Numbered from the stretch's first letter, positions 37,562 through 46,972 are shown. The stretch: 64,000 nt of DNA from Chlorobium sp. (GCF_021740465.1 NZ_JAIOZR010000004.1:62001-126000), one strand, 5' to 3'. Notes: generated by a model from the sequence alone, not told the origin. Numbers and translations are program-made.

Positions 37562-39541
37562 ATGAATGATCTGAGCCTCACCATAAACGGCAGAACCGTT
37601 TCCGCATCTCCAGGCATGTCGATTCTTCAGGCCGCCCTGTCGGCGGGAATTGTCATACCGACCCTCTGTTTCGACAAGACGCTTGAATCGACCGGATCCT
37701 GCTGGATGTGCATCGTGGAGCTCAAGGGAAAAAACCGGTTCGTTCCGGCATGCAGCACTCCGGCATCGGAAGGTATGGTTGTAGAAACCGAAAATCCTGA
37801 ACTGCACAACATGCGGCGTCAGAGTCTGGAGCGCATGATCGACCTCCACTGCGGCGACTGCATGGGGCCATGCGAACTCTCCTGCCCGGCAGGCTGCAAC
37901 ATTCCGGGTTTCATAGAGGAAATCAGGCGGCACGACGACGGCGAAGCGATCAGAATCATCAAGGAAACCATCCCCCTGCCGGGCATTCTCGGCCGGGTAT
38001 GTCCGGCTCCCTGCGAAGACGAGTGCCGGCGCCACGGTGTTGACGAACCGGTTTCGATCTGCGCCCTGAAACGGTATGCCGCAGACCAGGACATGGAACG
38101 AGCCGATCGCTATATTCCGGAAGTTCCGGAAAAAACCGGCAGAACCGCAGCGGTGGTCGGGGCCGGCCCGGCAGGACTGAGTGCCGCATATTACCTGCTC
38201 GCTCTCGGTCATGACGTCACCATATTCGACGCCAACGAAGCGCCGGGAGGCATGATGCGTTACGGCATTCCCCGCTTCAGGCTTCCGGAAAGCGTGATCG
38301 AAAAGGAGATCGAGCCGCTGCGAAAGATGGGCGCCCGGTTCCGCATGAACACCGTGCTCGGACGGGATATCACCACCGCATCGCTCCGGGAAAATTTCGA
38401 TGCAATCTTTCTCGGCATCGGCGCTTCAAAAGCCTCTCTGATGGGCATTCCCGGCGAAGATGAACCGGCCGTTGCCAGCGGCATCGCATTTCTGCGCGAA
38501 GCGGCCTGCGGCAAAGCCGTCCATCCCGGAAAAAGCGTCCTGGTGGTGGGGGGAGGCAATACGGCAATCGACGCCTCCCGCACGGCGCTGAGGCTTGGCG
38601 CGGAAAGGGTGACTATACTCTACCGCAGAACACGCAGCGAAATGCCCGCCAATCAGGCTGAAATCGAAGAGGCGCTTGCAGAAGGCGTCAGGCTGCATCT
38701 GCTTGCTGCACCGGTTTCCGTCACAACAACCGGGGGAAGAGTCTCGGTTACGGCCGTGGCAATGCAGCAGGGCGAACCGGACGAAAGCGGAAGAAGAAGG
38801 CCCGTGCCGATTGCAGGTTCGGAATTCACCATCCATGCCGACACCGTGATTTCCGCTACCGGACAGCATGTACACTGCCCGGCGGAAGCCGTCCCGGGCG
38901 TAACACTGAACCCGGACGGTACACTCGAGGTCAATCCGCGAACCCTCGAATGCTCCGCAACCGGAATATTTGCTGGCGGAGACTGCGTTACCGGCGCCGA
39001 TATCGCTATCCGCGCCGTTGAACAGGGAAAACGGGCGGCTTATTTCATCGACCGTTACCTGCTGGGCCTTACAACTGAGGAGAAAACGGTTGCGCCGTTC
39101 AACTCATCCTACGGACCGAGAGACAAGGCTCCTGCAGCGTTCTATCTGCGCACTCCTTCCGCGCCACGGGTTCCGGTACCGGAACTTGAACCGGAAGTCA
39201 GAACCGGAGGGTTCATGGAAGCCGTTACCGGGTTCGAGAGTGCCGATGCCCTTACGGAAGCTGAAAGGTGCCTGCAGTGCCGATGCAAGGCCATCGAGAC
39301 CTGCCGCCTCCGCTATCTTGCCGCACAATACCTGCCGGACTATACCTGCAGGCAGCTGGAACACCCGGAATTCAGTATTTCGGAAACACCGGACATCCTT
39401 CTGGAACGTGAAAAATGCGTGGACTGCGGCATCTGCGTCAGAACGCTCGAAGCGTGCATATCGCCGGAGCATCCGGATTATCACAAGCTTGCAGCATCAT
39501 GTCCAACGGGAGCGCTGAGCGAACCGCCGGTGACCCGTTAG
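37562..39541 (+). CDS. FAD-dependent NAD(P)H oxidoreductase fused to ferredoxin domains (GltD-like)
   Basis: A 659-residue modular protein. Residues 1-75 are a [2Fe-2S] domain (C36, C47, C50, C64) like the NuoG N-terminus. Residues 90-170 carry a Cys-rich helical domain (C97, C100, C104, C108, C112, C147, C151, C155, C167) as in GltD. Residues 195-530 are the two-dinucleotide flavoprotein with GAGPAGLSAAYYL and VVGGGNTAIDASR. The C-terminus has CLQCRCKAIETC and a CVDCGICVRTLEAC/SCPTGA cluster site. The layout suggests electron transfer among NAD(P)H, ferredoxin and another carrier. No catalytic partner is adjacent, so the reaction is unknown. Confidence 0.85.
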   Translation: MNDLSLTINGRTVSASPGMSILQAALSAGIVIPTLCFDKTLESTGSCWMCIVELKGKNRFVPACSTPASEGMVVETENPELHNMRRQSLERMIDLHCGDCMGPCELSCPAGCNIPGFIEEIRRHDDGEAIRIIKETIPLPGILGRVCPAPCEDECRRHGVDEPVSICALKRYAADQDMERADRYIPEVPEKTGRTAAVVGAGPAGLSAAYYLLALGHDVTIFDANEAPGGMMRYGIPRFRLPESVIEKEIEPLRKMGARFRMNTVLGRDITTASLRENFDAIFLGIGASKASLMGIPGEDEPAVASGIAFLREAACGKAVHPGKSVLVVGGGNTAIDASRTALRLGAERVTILYRRTRSEMPANQAEIEEALAEGVRLHLLAAPVSVTTTGGRVSVTAVAMQQGEPDESGRRRPVPIAGSEFTIHADTVISATGQHVHCPAEAVPGVTLNPDGTLEVNPRTLECSATGIFAGGDCVTGADIAIRAVEQGKRAAYFIDRYLLGLTTEEKTVAPFNSSYGPRDKAPAAFYLRTPSAPRVPVPELEPEVRTGGFMEAVTGFESADALTEAERCLQCRCKAIETCRLRYLAAQYLPDYTCRQLEHPEFSISETPDILLEREKCVDCGICVRTLEACISPEHPDYHKLAASCPTGALSEPPVTR

Positions 39542-39563
39542 GCAAGATATCGCGAAACCTGTT

Positions 39564-39839
39564 TTATTTCCAGGATTTCAGCAGTTCGACCAGCGGTTTC
39601 AGCATGGCGCCGAGACGACCGAACGACAGGGTGAGGGTCTCCTGCACCTGGCGGAACAATTCAGGGACGTCACCGCCGCTCACCTGAAGCCACGCGGCGT
39701 AGAGCAGGCCGACTGCGGCGGCGACAACAAGAAGCTGCAGCGCCTTTCTGAAAAACGAAAGCGCCATGAAAACGGCAGCGATAAACACAATGGCAAGCAG
39801 CAGCGGATTTCCGGAGAGGAGTTCAAAAAACTTTTCCAT
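39564..39839 (-). CDS. Small predicted inner-membrane protein upstream-coupled to lpxB
   Basis: A 91-residue protein started at the ATG complementary to 39837-39839 (MEKFFELLSGNPLLL). Two hydrophobic segments are visible (about residues 11-30 and 34-51), followed by an amphipathic helix ending in LLKSWK. No family recognised. It begins 7 bases after the lpxB stop on the same strand, so it is probably translated from the lpxB message. Confidence 0.6.
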   Translation of the reverse strand: MEKFFELLSGNPLLLAIVFIAAVFMALSFFRKALQLLVVAAAVGLLYAAWLQVSGGDVPELFRQVQETLTLSFGRLGAMLKPLVELLKSWK

Positions 39840-39846
39840 GTTCCTG

Positions 39847-40989
39847 TTATAAGTATTCCTCGATAACCATCGAAACGGCTCTTGACGGCGAAGCGCTGGC
39901 AAGCCTTGCCCTCGCTTCAAGCAGTTCCGCACGCATCTTGCCTGCACGGACAGGATCATCGAGCAGAAGCCCGACCTCCCTTGCCATCCCTGCGGCATTT
40001 GCCTCATGCTGAATAAGCTCCGGCACAACCCGTTCGGTCGAACCGAGCCCTTTCGATACAATGTTGGCAAGAGAGATGCTTTTGAGTTTCACAAGCCGTT
40101 TTCCGATCTGGTAATTCAGCCACCCCGTACGGTAAACCACAACCATTGGCATCCCGAAACAGAGCGCTTCGAGTGTAGCCGTTCCGGAGGTGACAATCGC
40201 CGCGGCACTGTACTTCATCACGTCGTATCCGGGACATTCGACAACCCGGATACGGCTACCTGCAGGAGCATGATCCTGCCAGCGGTAGTCGAGGTGCGGT
40301 GCCCGGCCGAGAAGGAACACCGCATTACGGTTCCCGGCAAGCATCTCCGCAGCCCTGAGCATCTCAGGCAGCATCATCGATATCTCCTGGCGCCTGCTTC
40401 CCGGAAGCAGGCCTATCAACACTGCCCCTTCTTCTACATCGTGCTCCTTCCGAAAGTCGGAGACTGAGTGCTGTGGCTCCTCATGAAGCTCTTCGATAAC
40501 CGGATTACCGACAAATTCGGCCGTCACGCCGTGACGACTGTAGAATGCGACCTCAAAATCAAAAATCACCAGCAGACGATCTACAGTTTCTCGTATTTTC
40601 CTTACCCTGCCCTCTTTCCAGGCCCATACCTGGGGGGCAATGTAGTAGATGACCGGAATACCGAGATCGTGAAGAAAGCGGGCAATCAAGAGGTTCATGC
40701 CGGGATAGTCGACCAGAAGTGCCACATCGGGCATCTCCTCCCGTATCCGCGCTTTCATTTCCCGTATCACCTTTTTGAGAAAACCTGCGTGACGGAGCAC
40801 ATCGACAAACCCCATGATGCTCATCTGACGGGTATCGTAGGCGAGTTCGGCTCCAAGCTCCCGAAGCCGTTCACCTCCGATGCCGAATACCCTGACATCG
40901 GGCCTCCGGCCGAGCAGCCCGGCAACCACTCCGGCTGCGTGCATGTCGCCCGAAACCTCTCCGGCCAAAACAAAAAGCTTCTTCGGCAT
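39847..40989 (-). CDS. lpxB: Lipid-A-disaccharide synthase
   Basis: A 380-residue glycosyltransferase (GT19) that condenses UDP-diacylglucosamine with lipid X to form the lipid A disaccharide. The ATG complementary to 40987-40989 gives MPKKLFVLAGEVSGDMHAAG, the family N-terminus. Other landmarks: VDYPGMNLLIARFLHDLGIPVIYYIAPQVWAW, GLLPGSRRQEI and SGTATLEALCFGMPMVVVYR. Confirms an LPS-type outer membrane. Divergent from the phosphohexomutase across about 110 bases. Confidence 0.95.
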   Translation of the reverse strand: MPKKLFVLAGEVSGDMHAAGVVAGLLGRRPDVRVFGIGGERLRELGAELAYDTRQMSIMGFVDVLRHAGFLKKVIREMKARIREEMPDVALLVDYPGMNLLIARFLHDLGIPVIYYIAPQVWAWKEGRVRKIRETVDRLLVIFDFEVAFYSRHGVTAEFVGNPVIEELHEEPQHSVSDFRKEHDVEEGAVLIGLLPGSRRQEISMMLPEMLRAAEMLAGNRNAVFLLGRAPHLDYRWQDHAPAGSRIRVVECPGYDVMKYSAAAIVTSGTATLEALCFGMPMVVVYRTGWLNYQIGKRLVKLKSISLANIVSKGLGSTERVVPELIQHEANAAGMAREVGLLLDDPVRAGKMRAELLEARARLASASPSRAVSMVIEEYL

Positions 40990-41097
40990 CAAAAACGGCT
41001 GATAATTGGATGAACGAAGGGGAAACTGTATTTTAACAATCTGAAAAAAAAACGCCGTACGGCTTTTCAAATCCCATTATATCAAAAACAGAAAAGA

Positions 41098-42480
41098 ATG
41101 CAAGTCAAATTCGGTACTGACGGATGGCGTGCGATTATCGCAAAGGAATATACATTCGACAACCTCAAGCTTGCCGCACTGGCAACGGCCCGATATATCC
41201 ACACCCGCCCGGAAAAGGCAAAGGGGATATGTATCGGATATGATACCCGGTTCATGTCGAAAGAGTTTGCGGAATTCACCGCCGGAGTGATCTCCTCGCA
41301 GGGCATAAAGGTATATCTCGCGGACAGTTTTGTTTCAACTCCCGCGGTCTCGCTTTTCACAAAAGCCCGGCAGCTTGCCGGAGGCATCGTCATTACCGCA
41401 TCCCATAACCCTCCGGTCTATAACGGATTCAAGGTCAAGGCCGCCTACGGAGGTCCTGCCCATCCTGAAGCAATAGCTGAAATAGAACGCTACCTTGACG
41501 AAATCGACCCCGATACGGATGTCACACCCGACAACAAGCTGATAGAAACGGCCGATCTCAAAACGTTCTACCTGAACCACCTCAAGACGAACATCGATCT
41601 GCAGCTTATTCGCAACTCGCGCATCAAAATAGCTCACAACGCCATGTACGGGGCCGGGCAGGATATCATCAACAGGCTTTTCGACGAGTCCATGGTGAAC
41701 TGCTATCACTGCACCCTCAATCCCGGATTCGGAGGTATCAACCCCGAACCGATGCCGCAATACATCGGAGAATTCGTGGAGTTTTTCCGGGAAGTCGAAA
41801 CCGATGTAGCCATCATCAACGACGGAGATGCCGACAGGGTCGGCATGCTCGACGAACACGCAAACTTTGTGGATTCCCACAAGCTTTTCGCCCTTATTCT
41901 CAAATACCTTGTCGAAGACCGCCAGCAGAGCGGCGAAGTGGCCAAAACGTTCGCACTGACCGACATTATCGACAGGATCTGCCGGAAGCACGCACTGACC
42001 ATGCATGAACTGCCTGTAGGCTTCAAGTATGTAAGTCAGCTCATGACGACCAACGATATCCTCATCGGAGGTGAAGAGTCCGGCGGCATTGGTATTACAG
42101 CATTTCTTCCGGAACGCGACGGGGTCTACATCGGGCTCCTGATTCTTGAAATCATGACCAGAAAGGAAAAAACCCTTTCTGAACTTGTTCAGGAACTTTA
42201 CGACGAGTACGGCTTCTTCTGTTACAAGCGTAACGACCTGCATGTCAGCGAGGTAAAAAAACACGCAATCATCACCCGTGCCGCTACCGGCGATCTCCCT
42301 TCCATTGCCGGATACCCGGTACTGAAGTTCAGCAATCTCGACGGATGCAAGTATCACTTCGAAGGCGGCTGGCTGCTCATCCGTGCATCGGGCACCGAAC
42401 CGGTTCTGCGTCTCTACTGTGAAGCCGACTCTGAGGAAAAGGTCGATAAAGTACTGGCGTTTGCTGCTGAACTTGCCTGA
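41098..42480 (+). CDS. Phosphoglucomutase/phosphomannomutase family protein
   Basis: A 460-residue alpha-D-phosphohexomutase. The phosphoserine loop is TASHNP with S102, the metal loop is NDGDADRVG and the sugar-specificity loop is GEESGG, which is typical of enzymes acting on gluco/manno sugars. The phosphate-binding C-terminal loop is RASGTEPVLRLY. The window holds a second paralogue, glmM, at its right end, so this one probably interconverts glucose or mannose phosphates for glycogen or envelope sugars. Exact substrate not determined. Confidence 0.9.
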   Translation: MQVKFGTDGWRAIIAKEYTFDNLKLAALATARYIHTRPEKAKGICIGYDTRFMSKEFAEFTAGVISSQGIKVYLADSFVSTPAVSLFTKARQLAGGIVITASHNPPVYNGFKVKAAYGGPAHPEAIAEIERYLDEIDPDTDVTPDNKLIETADLKTFYLNHLKTNIDLQLIRNSRIKIAHNAMYGAGQDIINRLFDESMVNCYHCTLNPGFGGINPEPMPQYIGEFVEFFREVETDVAIINDGDADRVGMLDEHANFVDSHKLFALILKYLVEDRQQSGEVAKTFALTDIIDRICRKHALTMHELPVGFKYVSQLMTTNDILIGGEESGGIGITAFLPERDGVYIGLLILEIMTRKEKTLSELVQELYDEYGFFCYKRNDLHVSEVKKHAIITRAATGDLPSIAGYPVLKFSNLDGCKYHFEGGWLLIRASGTEPVLRLYCEADSEEKVDKVLAFAAELA

Positions 42481-42650
42481 AAAAGCGGTTTTTTCCATAA
42501 ACACCTGCAGGAACAGCCGAAATATGACGTCCAACCTGCAGGGTTTTGCTCCCGACAGGGAAAAAACCTCCAAAAACGCTTGCGGGTGGTTCATGGTAAA
42601 ACGGATATCTGCATGCCCAACCATACCTGCAGATCAGTCGACATACGTTC

Positions 42651-43259
42651 ATGGAAGAAGCTGGAGAAATGGCATTAACGGCAGAGGCAAAGAGCAGAAG
42701 CTTGGGCAATAAAGCTGTAACATCGAGTAATGAGCTTTTCAGGGCTCTGGTTGCCGAACACCAGGATATGGTGCTCAATACCTGTTTTCGTTTTGTCATG
42801 AACCGGGAAGATGCGGAGGATCTCGCACAGGAGGTTTTTGTCGAAGTTCACCGGTCTATTGAAAGCTTCAGGGAAGAGTCAAAACTCTCTACCTGGATAT
42901 ACCGGATAGCAGTAACCAAATCCCTCGATCATCTGAGAAGAATGAAAAGAAAAAAACGCTTTTCATCCCTCAAAAGAATCATAGGCATAAACGATCCGGC
43001 CGAAGAGTTGCCATCACCTTCAGGTGATAATCCGGAACAGGCGCTTGCAGGCAAAGAGCGTGCCGGAATCCTGCAGGACGCCCTCAACACGCTCCCGGAT
43101 AACCAGAAAACCGCTTTTCTGCTCAGCAAGCAGGACGGATACACCAACAGCGAGATTGCCGACATCCTTCAGACCTCGGTCTCTGCAGTTGAATCGCTGA
43201 TTCACCGTGCAAAGAAAAATCTGCACGACAAGCTCTCCGGATACTATGCAAACAACTGA
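42651..43259 (+). CDS. ECF-type RNA polymerase sigma factor
   Basis: A 202-residue group IV sigma factor. Region 2 covers [30 protein letters not shown] and [18 protein letters not shown]; region 4 covers [44 protein letters not shown]. Start at 42651 or the ATG at 42669; a GGAG sits too close to the second to favour it. It heads a four-gene plus-strand set with a probable anti-sigma factor and two Spy/CnrX-like proteins, resembling Cnr-type metal-sensing circuits. Confidence 0.93.
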   Translation: MEEAGEMALTAEAKSRSLGNKAVTSSNELFRALVAEHQDMVLNTCFRFVMNREDAEDLAQEVFVEVHRSIESFREESKLSTWIYRIAVTKSLDHLRRMKRKKRFSSLKRIIGINDPAEELPSPSGDNPEQALAGKERAGILQDALNTLPDNQKTAFLLSKQDGYTNSEIADILQTSVSAVESLIHRAKKNLHDKLSGYYANN

Positions 43260-43336
43260 GAAAACAACAACCGGAAAGGTGGCGTGCAAGGTTTTCAGGC
43301 GGCTGTCGTCAAAAAAGATGAAAACAGGAAAACATC

Positions 43337-43738
43337 ATGAAAAGACCCGATGAACACATAGAGGCGGAGATCCGCAGAACCCTCGATCTCCTTGACGACC
43401 TTCCGGTTCTTCATGCCTCCCCGCTTTTCAGGGTACACCTGATGCAGAGGATAGAGGCATCGCAAAGCAAGGGATTCGGATACGGAGCATTCCGGCAGGC
43501 GGAAGGGTTCAGAATCAAGTTCGCCGTCGCCGCACTTCTTCTGGTTGTCAACATCAGCTCGGCACTCCTGTTTTTCAGCTCTCCAGAGCCGTTGTCCATG
43601 GCTGATGCCGGTGAAACCATTGAACAGCTCAGCGACGATTATTCCGGAGAAGTACTCGCTTACTATGTTGAAACCGATGATACCAGCAGCAACAGGCAGA
43701 ATGGGAAACAGGCTGCAAAGGAAAATATCAAGCCATAA
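43337..43738 (+). CDS. Probable anti-sigma factor, single-pass membrane protein
   Basis: A 133-residue protein directly after the ECF sigma gene. The N-terminal 70 residues are soluble (EAEIRRTLDLLDDLPVLHASPLFRVHLMQRIEASQ), then one transmembrane segment (IKFAVAALLLVVNISSALLFF, about residues 59-79) and a short periplasmic tail. This is the topology of ECF anti-sigma factors. No zinc-binding HxxxCxxC motif is present. Assignment rests on topology and position; there is no sequence family match I recognise. Confidence 0.65.
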   Translation: MKRPDEHIEAEIRRTLDLLDDLPVLHASPLFRVHLMQRIEASQSKGFGYGAFRQAEGFRIKFAVAALLLVVNISSALLFFSSPEPLSMADAGETIEQLSDDYSGEVLAYYVETDDTSSNRQNGKQAAKENIKP

Positions 43739-43809
43739 CCGCAACCGCAGAAGTACCTGATCAAGTTGATGATGTACAGTAACCCATAATGATATAACAC
43801 GATAGAGCG

Positions 43810-44361
43810 ATGAAAAAGAACACGAAAATGATGTTGACGGTTGCCGTGATGCTTGCGGCTGGAGGATCGGCTTACGCCACCGACTACAGCCGCTACTCCA
43901 ACGATGAGCTGGCCCGAATGCGGGGAAGCATGCGCAATGCCTCACAGGAGGAACGCTCCGATTACCGCAGCGAGTGGCAGAAAAGAACGGGAGGTATAGG
44001 AAAGGACTCCCGCAGGTGCCGACCCGCAGTGGCTATGAAAGAAGCTCTCGGTCTGAACGACACACAGCAGAAAAAGCTACAGGAGCTGCAAAAAAAACAG
44101 TTTGTGGCGGCTTCAGGAGAGAGGACTCAGCTCAGTTCCCTGCAGCAGGAAATCAGGAATGAATCATTGAAGAAAAATCCGGACAACCGCAGGATCGCCA
44201 TGCTTTCGAAAAAAATCGGCGATACCCATGCCAAACTGGCTATCAAGCGCAGTTCACATCTCCGGGAGATGGCCTCCCTGCTGACTCCTGATCAGATGGA
44301 AAAAATGAAAACCCTCATGCAGAACAGGCCGGGGGGAAAACATGGGAGCATGAGGCTCTGA
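43810..44361 (+). CDS. Periplasmic Spy/LTXXQ-like protein with DUF1104-type N-terminus
   Basis: A 183-residue exported protein with a clear signal peptide (MKKNTKMMLTVAVMLAAGGSAYA). The mature N-terminus (YSRYSNDELARMRGSMRNASQEERSDYRSEW) resembles DUF1104. The rest is helical with two LTxxQ-like motifs (LNDTQQKKLQEL and LLTPDQMEKM), the mark of the Spy/CpxP periplasmic chaperone-sensor group. It follows the probable anti-sigma gene by 71 bases and precedes a CnrX-like gene. Confidence 0.78.
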   Translation: MKKNTKMMLTVAVMLAAGGSAYATDYSRYSNDELARMRGSMRNASQEERSDYRSEWQKRTGGIGKDSRRCRPAVAMKEALGLNDTQQKKLQELQKKQFVAASGERTQLSSLQQEIRNESLKKNPDNRRIAMLSKKIGDTHAKLAIKRSSHLREMASLLTPDQMEKMKTLMQNRPGGKHGSMRL

Positions 44362-44374
44362 CAGCTTGCGGCAA

Positions 44375-44417
44375 CCTGCCGAGGTGATGAAAACTCCTTT
44401 TTTATCACCTCGGCAGG
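44375..44417. repeat. Strong intergenic hairpin within the ECF cluster
   Basis: Perfect 14-base stem (CCTGCCGAGGTGAT at 44375-44388 with its complement at 44404-44417) and a 15-base loop containing the only T-run. Without a T-run after the stem it is a poor terminator; an mRNA-stabilising or attenuating hairpin between two related genes is more likely. Confidence 0.7.
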
Positions 44418-44479
44418 ATAATAACTCATATATACCATCAACCAACACCGGCGGCTGCCGTATGGACTCTTAAGTAATT

Positions 44480-45019
44480 ATGGATTTTCTTACATCTAAA
44501 CGCTTCATTACCACAACACTTGCGATACTTGTTGTGCTCAATGTTACGCTGCTCGGCTTTCTGTGGTGGCAGAATTCCCATAAATCCGGACTCGGTCCGG
44601 TTAAAATAACCCGTCAGTACAGCAGGCATATCTACTTCACAGGGCCGCTTTCGCTCACGGAGGAGCAGAGCCTCAGGTTCAGGGAGATCCGGAAAAAACA
44701 TTTCAGAAAGGTAACTCCCGATATTCAGGCTATCGCTGGACTTAAAAAAGAGCTGATCAGGGAATCGGTAACGGAAAAACCCGATATGGAGAAAATCACC
44801 GCCCTTGCAGAATCGATCGGCACAAAGCAGGCTGTAATAGAAAAAGAACTGGCCCTGCATTTCCACGAACTGGCGCTGGTTTGTACCCCTGAGCAACGTG
44901 ATTCCCTCCGGAAAGTACTGGAGCACATTGCGACACGTAAAATAAAAGTTCGAAAGGACCGGTTTCCGGCTCCAACAGGTGAGGTAAGGGAAATAAACAT
45001 CATCCAGGAAGAACGGTAG
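44480..45019 (+). CDS. CnrX/Spy-like membrane-anchored periplasmic sensor
   Basis: A 179-residue protein with an N-terminal membrane anchor (residues about 8-29, FITTTLAILVVLNVTLLGFLWW) and a helical periplasmic domain. LSLTEEQSLRFREIRKKHFRK and LVCTPEQRDSLRKVLEHI are the paired LTxxQ-like motifs of the heavy-metal-resistance/Spy superfamily, which includes CnrX. In Cupriavidus CnrX senses Ni or Co and releases the ECF factor CnrH through CnrY. Here the neighbourhood is alike, but the ligand is unknown. Confidence 0.75.
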   Translation: MDFLTSKRFITTTLAILVVLNVTLLGFLWWQNSHKSGLGPVKITRQYSRHIYFTGPLSLTEEQSLRFREIRKKHFRKVTPDIQAIAGLKKELIRESVTEKPDMEKITALAESIGTKQAVIEKELALHFHELALVCTPEQRDSLRKVLEHIATRKIKVRKDRFPAPTGEVREINIIQEER

Positions 45020-45023
45020 AGGG

Positions 45024-45033
45024 CCCCCCCCCC
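45024..45033. repeat. C10 homopolymer tract
   Basis: Ten consecutive C between the ends of two convergent genes (CnrX-like and flippase). Such tracts are slippage-prone; here it lies outside both reading frames. Confidence 0.8.
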
Positions 45034-45097
45034 TGTCCCCTGGAAAAGAAACCGTTCCGCAATCAGCCCCTGCCGTTGAAGCATCGGATGACACGCT

Positions 45098-46606
45098 TCA
45101 GGGTACCCTCTTCGGGTAAAGTTTGCGAATCAGAAGTACGCACTCCTCGCGAAACAGCAGCGCTGCTGTTCCTGCATAGGCAAAGAGCAGAACAACTCGC
45201 GATACAACACTCCATACCCTGTCAATGCGCATGGCGAACTGCTCCTGAAGCAGGACAGAGAAAATTCCGACCACAAGCAGCAGCAGGAGTTTTGTCCATT
45301 CATAGCGATTCCGGAAAACTTTCAGTGAATAATACGCCATCACCAGGCACATCACAACGGTTCCGGCAACAATGGCATAAGCCGCTCCGTCCATCCCCCC
45401 GAGAGGGATCAGCAGCCAGCACCCGAGGGCTGTTACCGCTGCACCGGCAAAGGTTACAACCGGAAGATACCGGGTGTTGCCGGTCACAAGTATTCCTGAA
45501 GACAGGTTTGTTGAAACCATGTCGAACACATAGCTGAGAAATATCCAGGGAAGTACTGAAAGACCTATCCAGTATTTCGGCGGCAGAATGTAAAAACTCC
45601 CCCAGTAGTGATGCCTGACAAGATCCGGCACGAAAAAGGTAGCCGCAAGCGCCGCAAACATCGTAATCAGCGTTGAAATACTCATCACATAGCTGAACAG
45701 CCTTTTTGCGTCGGGATCATTGGAATGCTGAAGAAAAAACGGCTGCCACGCAAACCGGAAAACCTGGATCACCAGCTGCAAAATAATACCAAAAGCGGCA
45801 ACGCGCCCATAAATGCCGACAATGTCCGACGCCATCAACCCTTTTCCGTAGATTCTGCCGATATCGGAAGAGGAGATTCTGATGAGCAGGTTGCGATCGA
45901 TAAGGTGAATCAGCAAGCCTGCTATACCGGTAGGAACATACGGCAAGCCGATACGCAGCATTTCACGAAGATAGGCAAACGAAAAAAACGGCCTCAGGTC
46001 CCGGAAAAGTGGAAGCACGACTGCAAGGCTCACCAGCGAACCGATGATATTTGCAAAAAACGCGCCGGGGAGGCCCACGTCGAAGGTGATCAAAAGTACC
46101 AGAGCACTAAGCACCACGGCAACTACACCGATAATACGAGCCGCAGCAAACTGCAATGCCTTGCGTTTCAGACGAAGCTCTGCAAAGGGAATGACCAGCA
46201 GGGTATCGATCCAGAGAATGACTGCCGCATAGTTGATGAACTCCCCTTCTCTGGCGCTGAACCCTATAAAACCGGCGATATCTGCTGAAAAAAACACCAT
46301 AACCGCCGCGAAAAGGGTAGAGGTAACAAGCAGGCTGAAAAAAGCGGTCGAAAAATAGCCTTTTGCGTCACCCGAGCGATGCAGGGTATCGGATGCAGAT
46401 TTCAGGTAAGAGGTTTCCAGACCGTAGGAAAAGAGAACGTTGGCAATTGCAATATTGGCATATACCAGGGTCTGGATACCGTTATCGAATGTGGAAAGCC
46501 TGTTGGCGTAAAGCGGAACAAGCAGATAGTTGAGGCTGCGGGCTATAATGGTGCTGGAACCGTAGATCACGGTATCCTTGGCAAGCAGCTTTAACTTATC
46601 GAACAT
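45098..46606 (-). CDS. Polysaccharide (O-antigen/exopolysaccharide) flippase, MOP superfamily
   Basis: A 502-residue membrane protein with about 12-14 transmembrane helices, typical of Wzx-type lipid-linked oligosaccharide flippases. N-terminal [28 protein letters not shown] is the conserved first-helix region of the family. It moves undecaprenyl-linked sugars across the inner membrane. No glycosyltransferases adjoin it here; a small membrane protein gene lies just upstream on the same strand. Confidence 0.85.
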   Translation of the reverse strand: MFDKLKLLAKDTVIYGSSTIIARSLNYLLVPLYANRLSTFDNGIQTLVYANIAIANVLFSYGLETSYLKSASDTLHRSGDAKGYFSTAFFSLLVTSTLFAAVMVFFSADIAGFIGFSAREGEFINYAAVILWIDTLLVIPFAELRLKRKALQFAAARIIGVVAVVLSALVLLITFDVGLPGAFFANIIGSLVSLAVVLPLFRDLRPFFSFAYLREMLRIGLPYVPTGIAGLLIHLIDRNLLIRISSSDIGRIYGKGLMASDIVGIYGRVAAFGIILQLVIQVFRFAWQPFFLQHSNDPDAKRLFSYVMSISTLITMFAALAATFFVPDLVRHHYWGSFYILPPKYWIGLSVLPWIFLSYVFDMVSTNLSSGILVTGNTRYLPVVTFAGAAVTALGCWLLIPLGGMDGAAYAIVAGTVVMCLVMAYYSLKVFRNRYEWTKLLLLLVVGIFSVLLQEQFAMRIDRVWSVVSRVVLLFAYAGTAALLFREECVLLIRKLYPKRVP

Positions 46607-46624
46607 GAAACTGCAGGGTATGAC

Positions 46625-46972
46625 TTACTTGACATCGTTACCGGCCGCTCCATAACTCCCGTTTCTCTGCTCCTCAGCCTTTCTTCTCTGAACCTCTTCC
46701 TGATCGATCTGAAAACGGCCATCTTTCTGCACAACGGGAATCTTGGCAATGACCTCCCTGAGATGACGCTGAGCCTCGGCCTGCTGCTGTTTAAGTTTAT
46801 CAAGCTCCTCTCCTCTGAGACCGACAGGATTGTCCTTGTCGATAAGCGTATCCTTCAGCGATTCGATTTCCATGTTCTGCTCTTTCTTCATGTACCCGAC
46901 AAACCGGGACAGCAGAAACAGAAGCACAAAGAAAAAAACCAGCGAAAAGATAAAAAGGCCAACCCAGCTCAT
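46625..46972 (-). CDS. Small membrane protein with coiled-coil cytoplasmic domain
   Basis: A 115-residue protein started at the ATG complementary to 46970-46972 (MSWVGLFIFSLVFFFVLLFLL). The N-terminal transmembrane helix is followed by a charged helical region (MKKEQNMEIESLKDTLIDKDN... and LDKLKQQQAEAQRHLREVIAK) likely to be a coiled coil. Longer in-frame starts exist but the added residues are not membrane-like. It stops 18 bases before the flippase start, so the pair is likely co-transcribed. No known family. Confidence 0.6.
   Translation of the reverse strand: MSWVGLFIFSLVFFFVLLFLLSRFVGYMKKEQNMEIESLKDTLIDKDNPVGLRGEELDKLKQQQAEAQRHLREVIAKIPVVQKDGRFQIDQEEVQRRKAEEQRNGSYGAAGNDVK

Noticed and set aside
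41335-42624. A 429-codon open frame antisense to the phosphohexomutase
   Set aside because: The sense strand has all catalytic loops; the antisense product has no recognisable fold or start signal.
44361-44480. Hairpin at 44375-44417 as an intrinsic terminator
   Set aside because: The T-run is inside the loop and none follows the stem; recorded as a repeat/hairpin instead.
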